A stretch of DNA of 27,648 bases from Pseudomonadota bacterium (GTDB lineage Bacteria > Desulfobacterota > Desulfobacteria > Desulfobacterales > Desulfosarcinaceae): positions 1 through 27,648 of the forward strand of contig JAEYRZ010000207.1 in NCBI GenBank assembly GCA_023435265.1. The letters are read 5' to 3'. Shown piece by piece: positions 22,627 through 27,648 of the stretch. The notes beneath the pieces are model-generated. The model was not told the origin of the DNA and searched no databases. It was given only the letters and a program-made list of their open reading frames with translations. The position numbers and the translations under genes are program-made. How positions within the stretch are numbered: position 1 is the first letter of the stretch; each line of letters begins with the position of its first letter.

Positions 22627-22697
22627 ACCACAGAGAGCACAGAGGTCACAGAGGATGATTTTTTCTTTTTCTCTGTGTTCTCTGTGTCCTCTGTGGT
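22627..22697. repeat. CACAGAG palindromic intergenic repeat, copy 2 (inverted)
   Basis: Left arm ACCACAGAG-AGCACAGAG-GTCACAGAG, AT-rich loop, right arm CTCTGTGTT-CTCTGTGTC-CTCTGTGGT. Units repeat every 9 bases. The left arm matches the reverse complement of the right arm of copy 1 and vice versa, so the two copies are inverted relative to each other. It lies between the dipeptidase stop and the convergent GH65 gene stop. Confidence 0.88.
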
Positions 22698-22748
22698 CAA
22701 ACCATACGTCATCGTAATCAGGCTGTATGCACTAAGCCTCGGCACGTG

Positions 22749-25700
22749 TTACGGCGGGCTCCCCTCGGGCACGAGTTCGCCTAAATCGGCGACCACCACA
22801 TCGGCTCCGTTGCGCTGCATTTCATCGGGGCTGACGTTGCGGGCCACGCCCAGGACCAGTCCGAAGCCGCCCCGTTTGCCGGCCTGTACGCCCGAAATCG
22901 CGTCTTCGATCACGACCGCCCGCGCCGGTTCGGCGCCCAGCCTGCGGGCTGCTTCGAGAAAAGTGTCGGGTTCGGGCTTGCCGGGCAGCTCGAGGGCGGC
23001 GGCGACGTTGCCGTCGACCCGGGCATCGAACAGCCCGGCGATCCCGGCGGCCTCCAGCGTCAGTTCCGCATTGGTGCTGGAGGTGACCACCGCCGTTCGG
23101 ATCCCCCTTTCGCGCAGCCGGTGCAGCATGCGGATCGAACCGGGAAAGGCGTGCACCCCCCGGGTTTGGATGATCTCGTGCACCATCATGTTTTTGCGGT
23201 TGCTGAGCCCCCACTCGGTTTCCGCGCCGGCAGGGTCTTGGGGTGTGCCTTTGGGCAGCTGGATGGCCCGTGAGGCCAGAAAAGCGTGGGCACCGTCCTC
23301 GCGCGGCTTGCCGTCGACCAGCAACAGGTAGTCGGTACCGATTTCAAAGGGCCGGAACGGCTCGTCCAGGCGCCGGGCCCGTTCCTCCAGGTATGCGTCG
23401 AACATTTGCTTCCAGGCCCGGGCATGCACTTCGGCAGTGGCGGTGAGCACCCCGTCCATGTCGAAAAGCACGGCGTCGAAGCGCTCGCGCGGGATCAGCG
23501 TATCGAGCGTGAGCGGCGGCCCGTGACCCGGCCGGCGTACGGCGAGCGTCACCGGCTCGCCCGGCCTCAGGTGCACCTCCAATCCCTGATGGCGGATCGT
23601 CAAATCGTCGCCCTGGCGCAGGTGGTAGGTGGCCTGGTCATGGACCAGTTCGACCATCAGTTCGCGGCCGCGCACCGTCAGAGGAAAGCTCAGGCCCTGC
23701 CACTGAACCGGCAACCGGGGGTCGAACGACAGCATGCCGCCGTGGTCGCGCATCCCGGCCAGACCGTAGGTCACCGCCATCCAGGTTCCGCCGATCGAAG
23801 CCACATGGACGCCGTCGCGCACATTACCGCCGATGTCTGCCAGATCCATGAGCACGGCATAGCGGAAATAGCGGAACGCCGCCTCGCCATAGCCGTTCTC
23901 CGCGGCCACGATGCTTTGAATGCAGACCGACAGGGAGGAATCGCCGGTGGTCATGGGGTCGTAGTAGTCGAAGTCGCGCCGCTTCTCCTCCGCGCTGAAG
24001 CAATGGCCCAGCAGAAACAGCGCCAGCACCACATCCGCCTGCTTGATGACCTGATGGCGATAGATCACCAGAGGATGGTAGTGCAGAAGAAGGGGAAAAT
24101 TTTCCGGAGGCTCGCGCTCCAGATCCCAGCGTTCTTTGTCGAGGAAGTTGTCGTCCTGAAGGTGAATGCCCAGCGCTTCGTCGTAGGGAATATACATGGC
24201 CTCCGCGGCGCGGCGCCATTCGTCCACCTCCTGCGGGCGGAAGCTCGTGCGGTCGACCACGACCGCATAGCGCTCCGGCGCTTCGTGGTGCAGGGTGGTC
24301 ATCACCTCGGCGGCATAGCGCAGGTTTTCGCGCGCCATGCAGTTCGTAAACAGGTTGTTGTCCACGACCGCATTGTACTCGTTCGGACCGGTCACCCCGT
24401 TGATGCAGAAGCGCCCCTCTTTGCGCGGCGAGTAAAATCCGAGGCTCAGCCAGAGGCGGGCCGTCTCCACCAGGATCTCGGCCCCCTGGCACACGAGGAA
24501 ATCCGGGTCACCGCTGATTTCAACGTATTTGCGGACGGCGTAGGCAATATCCGCATCGATATGATACTGCGCGGTGCCCGCGGCATAATAGGCGGAGGCT
24601 TCCTCCCCGTTGATGGTGCGCCAGGGGAAAAGCGCACCCCGTTCGCCGACCTGCCGGGCCCGGCGGCGGGCGGCGGGCAGCATGCTGTGCCGAAAGCGCA
24701 GCAGGTTGCCCGCAATCCGCGGCGCCGTGTAGGTCAGAAACGGCAGTACGTAGATTTCCGAGTCCCAGAAGTAATGCCCTTCGTACGTCTGGCCGGTCAG
24801 ACCGCGGGCCCCGACGCCCGCGCCTTCCACGCGGGCCGTGGCCTGCAGGAGCTGAAACAGGTTCCAGCGCAGAGACTGCTGGACGCGCAGGTCGCCCGTT
24901 ATTTTGACGTCGCTGCGCCGCCAGAAATCATCGACGTAGCGCTGCTGGGAGTCGCACAGGTTGCGCCACCCGGCCGCGCTGGAGCGCACGAGCGTGCGCA
25001 CGGTGCGGTCGGCCAGTTCGTCGACCGGCGCGCTGCGGGAGGTATGATAGCTGATGTATTTGACCAGCCGGAAGCTTTGTCCGGGACGTGCCGTGATGGT
25101 GTAGACGATCCCGGCGCGGTCTTCAGCGCAGTGCGTTTCGCGGGTGTAATCCAGTTCGGTGCGCACGGCATGATCCATGCCGCAGGCGATGGCCATGGCG
25201 CTGCGGCGGGTTCGGTGCCCCAGGATGATGCGCTGCTCCGCGCAGCGCTGCAGCACGGGATCGAGGACGCGCTCTTTGAACTCCCGCGAGCGCCGGGGAT
25301 CGATCTTGCCGGGATCCGGTTCCTGGACCGCAGAGCGTTTGGCTTCATCGCCAAGGACGTCGGCCGGCACGGCCATTTCGGAAATCAAAACCAGCGGAGC
25401 CTGCGCATTGTGGACGACCACTTCGTACTCCAGTGCCATCAGGTGCCGGTGCTCGAACGAAACGAGGCGCGCGGAGCGGATTTCGACGCGCTTGCCGGCC
25501 GGCGTTTCCCAGACGATGCTCCGTTCCAGCCGCCCGTGGCGCATATCGAGCGCCCGTTCGAAGTGCACGAGGTTGGCGTGCTCGACGATGAACGGTTCGT
25601 CGTCCACAAACAGGCGCAGCAATTTGGCGTCGGCCACGTTGAGCATCGTCTGGGCCGTCTCGGCGAAACCATAGGCGGTTTCGGCGTAGACGATGGGCGT

Positions 25701-25910
25701 GGTTTCATGGAAGCCGTTGATGAACGTGCCGTTCTGAAAGGCGGGGCGGCCCTCCTCGAAAGCGCCGCGGATGCCCATGTATCCGTTGGCCAGGGTAAAG
25801 ATGGTTTCGTTATGGGAAAGGTACTGCGGCGCGAAACGCTTTTCGACGATCCGCCATTCATCGACCGGATAGATGTATTCCGGAGCGATTCCGGGCTCGC
25901 GGTGAAGCAT
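22749..25910 (-). CDS. GH65 alpha-glucoside phosphorylase fused to beta-phosphoglucomutase (HAD)
   Basis: A 1053-residue bifunctional protein; CGGAGGAGCAA precedes ATG 25910. Residues 1 to ~790 are a family 65 glycoside phosphorylase: WRIVEKRF, ETIFTLANGYMGIRG, GQTYEGHYFWDSEIYVLPF, and GVTGPNEYN with the general acid E511. Residues ~810-1053 are a HAD-fold beta-phosphoglucomutase: nucleophile D817 and acid D819 in FDMDGVLT, VVTSSTNA, GKPEPDTF and VIEDAISGVQAG. GH65 enzymes split trehalose, maltose, kojibiose or similar with phosphate into glucose and beta-glucose-1-phosphate; the second domain makes glucose-6-phosphate, so the fusion runs two consecutive steps. The disaccharide cannot be told from sequence here. 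It is cytoplasmic. Confidence 0.95.
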   Translation of the reverse strand: MLHREPGIAPEYIYPVDEWRIVEKRFAPQYLSHNETIFTLANGYMGIRGAFEEGRPAFQNGTFINGFHETTPIVYAETAYGFAETAQTMLNVADAKLLRLFVDDEPFIVEHANLVHFERALDMRHGRLERSIVWETPAGKRVEIRSARLVSFEHRHLMALEYEVVVHNAQAPLVLISEMAVPADVLGDEAKRSAVQEPDPGKIDPRRSREFKERVLDPVLQRCAEQRIILGHRTRRSAMAIACGMDHAVRTELDYTRETHCAEDRAGIVYTITARPGQSFRLVKYISYHTSRSAPVDELADRTVRTLVRSSAAGWRNLCDSQQRYVDDFWRRSDVKITGDLRVQQSLRWNLFQLLQATARVEGAGVGARGLTGQTYEGHYFWDSEIYVLPFLTYTAPRIAGNLLRFRHSMLPAARRRARQVGERGALFPWRTINGEEASAYYAAGTAQYHIDADIAYAVRKYVEISGDPDFLVCQGAEILVETARLWLSLGFYSPRKEGRFCINGVTGPNEYNAVVDNNLFTNCMARENLRYAAEVMTTLHHEAPERYAVVVDRTSFRPQEVDEWRRAAEAMYIPYDEALGIHLQDDNFLDKERWDLEREPPENFPLLLHYHPLVIYRHQVIKQADVVLALFLLGHCFSAEEKRRDFDYYDPMTTGDSSLSVCIQSIVAAENGYGEAAFRYFRYAVLMDLADIGGNVRDGVHVASIGGTWMAVTYGLAGMRDHGGMLSFDPRLPVQWQGLSFPLTVRGRELMVELVHDQATYHLRQGDDLTIRHQGLEVHLRPGEPVTLAVRRPGHGPPLTLDTLIPRERFDAVLFDMDGVLTATAEVHARAWKQMFDAYLEERARRLDEPFRPFEIGTDYLLLVDGKPREDGAHAFLASRAIQLPKGTPQDPAGAETEWGLSNRKNMMVHEIIQTRGVHAFPGSIRMLHRLRERGIRTAVVTSSTNAELTLEAAGIAGLFDARVDGNVAAALELPGKPEPDTFLEAARRLGAEPARAVVIEDAISGVQAGKRGGFGLVLGVARNVSPDEMQRNGADVVVADLGELVPEGSPP

Positions 25911-26205
25911 TTGCTCCTCCGTTCAAGTTTGGCGGGACCGTAAAAAGTCCGATATCCGCGTTGCACTTCATCCCGTTGCCCCTGCGGCATACTGCAGTAC
26001 GCCTCGGCACACGGGATTCGCGCGCCTCGATCTTGAACTTTTACGGCGCCGGCGGTTTGGAGATTAGAAGAAACCAGATCACGCGATGTCGGATAACTCG
26101 TCACGTTTGATCCGTCATCATGCCATGCCGGCGACGCGTGACCATACCGGAAAGCATGCATTTCTCACGGAGGGGGCGAAAGGGGCAGGGCGGCGCGTGC
26201 CGCGC
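25911..26205. other. Intergenic region dominated by a long imperfect palindrome
   Basis: About 295 bases between the TRAP permease stop and the GH65 start, both minus strand. No gene is seen. It holds the palindrome at 25938-26046. A GH65 promoter is likely here but none is recognisable. Confidence 0.45.
25938..26046. repeat. 109-bp imperfect palindrome, REP/MITE-like
   Basis: The ends are perfect 8-bp inverted repeats (CCGTAAAA...TTTTACGG). Inside, the two halves align with mismatches and short gaps (GTTGCACTTCATCCCGTTGCC against GCGCGAATCCCGTGTGCCG), meeting at GCATACTGCAGTACGC. There is no coding content. Confidence 0.6.
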
Positions 26206-27486
26206 TCAGTCCCCCATCAGGAGCCTGGGCAGGAATGTGCTCAGCCAGGGGATGTAGGTCACGATCGCCAGCACCAGCAGCGCCCACAGAAAAGGAGGCC
26301 AGACCGCCTTTCCGAGGCGGTCGATGGATATCTTGGCGACGCTGCAGACGCCGAACAGAACGGCGCCGACCGGCGGGGTCACCAGCCCCAGGACGAGATT
26401 CAGGCATATGACGATGCCGATGTGCACCGGGTCGATCCCCACGTGGGCGGCGATGGGCGCCAGAACGGGGGTCACGATCACCAGCGCGGGGGCCGTTTCC
26501 ATCGGAATTCCGAGGAGCAGCAGGAAAATGTTGATGAGCAGCAGAATGAGGTAGGGCGAAGCGGTCAGCTGGGAAATCCAGGTCACGATCAGCTGCGGGA
26601 TCTGGTCCGCCGCCACGATCCAGGCGAAGGGTTCCGAAATGGCGACCAGCAGCATCACCATCCCGGATTCCAGGCCGGATGTCAGAAGCACCTGGGGAAG
26701 TTTCTTCAGGGTCAGCTGCTTGTACACGAAGGCGCCGACCAGGGCTGCATAGACCGCCGAAACGCCCGCCGCTTCGGTCGGGGTGAACATGCCGCTCAGG
26801 ATACCGCCCATGATCAGCACCGGCATGAACAGCGCCGGAAGCGCCTTCCAGGTGGCGATCAGCAGTTCTCTGGGCGATGTTTTCGGGTCGCGCCGATAGC
26901 CCCGGCTTGCGGCCACATAATACATGTAGAGCATGAGCGCGGCGCACAGCAGGATTCCGGGCAAAACGCCGCCCAGGAACAGCGCGCCGATGGAGACATT
27001 GGCCGTGACGCCATAGATGATGAAGGGAATGCTCGGCGGGATGATCGGTCCCATGCACGAGGCCACGCTGGTCACCGCCGCGGCCACGTTGTCTTCGTAG
27101 CCGGCTTTGGTCATGGCCGGGATCATCACCACCCCGATCGCCACGGCCGTGGCCACGGCCGAACCGGTAATAGCCGCGAACACGGCGCAGGTCAGAATGG
27201 TGGCCAATCCCAATCCGCCGCGGATGCGGCCCATGAGCAGCCGGGCGAACCGGACCAAATCCGGGGTGATGCCGCCCGCGGCCATCAGGTTTCCGGTCAG
27301 CATGAAAAGCGGAATGGCCAGCAGGGGAAAGGTGGCCAGGCCGCCGAAGGTGGTCTGGACGAGCGTGGTGATCGGGATGTCGCCGCTGATCAGCGCATAG
27401 GCCAGCGCGGAACCGCCCAAAGCCACGACGATCGGCGCGGAGATGCACAGCAGTCCGACGAAGGTTACTGCGAAGACGGCGATCAT
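26206..27486 (-). CDS. dctM: TRAP transporter large permease (DctM)
   Basis: A 426-residue membrane protein of the usual DctM length with about twelve hydrophobic helices. Family landmarks are AIPLFMLTGNLMAAGGI, GGLGLATILTCAVFAAITGSAVAT, GPIIPPSIPFIIYGV, FTPTEAAGVSAVYA, LGIPMETAPALVIVTPVLAPIA and LGLVTPPVGAVLF. TRAP transporters take up carboxylates or related acids using a sodium gradient and a periplasmic binding protein. The start overlaps the stop of dctQ as ATGA, so translation is coupled. The binding-protein gene (dctP) is not in the window and may lie beyond the right edge. The substrate is unknown. Confidence 0.95.
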   Translation of the reverse strand: MIAVFAVTFVGLLCISAPIVVALGGSALAYALISGDIPITTLVQTTFGGLATFPLLAIPLFMLTGNLMAAGGITPDLVRFARLLMGRIRGGLGLATILTCAVFAAITGSAVATAVAIGVVMIPAMTKAGYEDNVAAAVTSVASCMGPIIPPSIPFIIYGVTANVSIGALFLGGVLPGILLCAALMLYMYYVAASRGYRRDPKTSPRELLIATWKALPALFMPVLIMGGILSGMFTPTEAAGVSAVYAALVGAFVYKQLTLKKLPQVLLTSGLESGMVMLLVAISEPFAWIVAADQIPQLIVTWISQLTASPYLILLLINIFLLLLGIPMETAPALVIVTPVLAPIAAHVGIDPVHIGIVICLNLVLGLVTPPVGAVLFGVCSVAKISIDRLGKAVWPPFLWALLVLAIVTYIPWLSTFLPRLLMGD

Positions 27487-27648
27487 GCGCTCGCTCCTTC
27501 CGGCTGCCGGCCCTGCAGAAAAAGCAGAAGCTGCTCCAGGGTCAGGCAGAACATGATGAAAAATCCCGCCGGAAGCGAAGCATACGGTACGCTCATCACT
27601 ATCCCCACGGCCGGCGATGTCTGGTGCCGGTTGTAGATGGTCTGGTAA
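27483..27648 (-). CDS. dctQ: TRAP transporter small permease (DctQ), C-terminal part
   Basis: The frame entering from the right edge reads TIYNRHQTSPAVGIVMSVPY, then ASLPAGFFIMFCLTLEQLLL, and ends with GRQPEGASA and TGA at 27483-27485. The SPA-G-...-Y-SLP-G motif before the last helix is typical of DctQ C-termini. It overlaps dctM by the ATGA arrangement. About 54 codons are present; the start is outside the window. Confidence 0.85.
   Translation of the reverse strand, partial: YQTIYNRHQTSPAVGIVMSVPYASLPAGFFIMFCLTLEQLLLFLQGRQPEGASA

Noticed and set aside
23286..25943. 885-codon plus-strand frame opposite the GH65 fusion gene
   Set aside because: Long only because of high GC; its translation is His/Gln/Ala-rich with no domain, while the minus strand has both active sites.
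26086..27636. 516-codon plus-strand frame opposite dctM
   Set aside because: Translation is dominated by His, Gln, Asp and Gly repeats, the mirror of hydrophobic codons in the TRAP permease.

Overview
The window looks like chromosomal DNA of a GC-rich Gram-negative bacterium with an anaerobic or microaerobic, respiratory lifestyle. It encodes outer-envelope lipoproteins, a periplasmic di-heme peroxidase, a rubredoxin-domain rubrerythrin, a TRAP transporter, a Tat pore subunit, an IS1202/ISNCY-type transposase and dispersed CACAGAG palindromes. That mix fits Desulfobacterota (former Deltaproteobacteria) best. This is inference: no rRNA or single-copy marker gene is present.

Layout. (1) 1-3198: an open frame joining a B3/B4 tRNA-binding-like domain to a PLP-dependent decarboxylase, then an enolase-superfamily enzyme collinear with mandelate racemase. 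(2) 3381-4826: a GlsB/YeaQ-type small membrane protein, then a decayed patch in which remnants of ku and recD2 abut head to head. (3) 4827-9109: a MauG/CcpA-type di-heme peroxidase followed by secreted or membrane small proteins (PRC-barrel protein with a KSMSxD tail, two hypotheticals, TatA, two small membrane proteins). (4) 9366-14074: a YpfJ-type metallopeptidase (-), a membrane protein (+), rubrerythrin (-), an AEC-family transporter (+) and leucine dehydrogenase (-), the last with a well-spaced sigma-54-like site upstream. (5) 14570-17740 (-): membrane-anchored EAL protein, universal stress protein and an alpha/beta hydrolase. (6) 18123-22697: a segment bounded by two inverted CACAGAG palindromes, holding an acyltransferase-3 gene overlapping a lipoprotein hydrolase gene that is split by an IS with a 19-bp target duplication, then a secreted D-Ala-D-Ala dipeptidase. 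(7) 22749-27648 (-): a GH65 phosphorylase/beta-phosphoglucomutase fusion, a 109-bp imperfect palindrome, and the dctM and 3' dctQ genes of a TRAP transporter.

Functional themes are oxidative and envelope stress (peroxidase, rubrerythrin, Usp, GlsB, PRC-barrel), amino-acid and organic-acid turnover (leucine dehydrogenase, decarboxylase, racemase-like enzyme, TRAP and AEC transporters), disaccharide phosphorolysis, and cell-wall or envelope modification.

I see no convincing defence island, CRISPR array, prophage or RNA gene. The most notable points are the mandelate-racemase-like enzyme whose second active-site lysine is arginine, the double ku/recD2 pseudogene junction, the IS with long target duplication and doubled end motifs, and the paired inverted palindromes.
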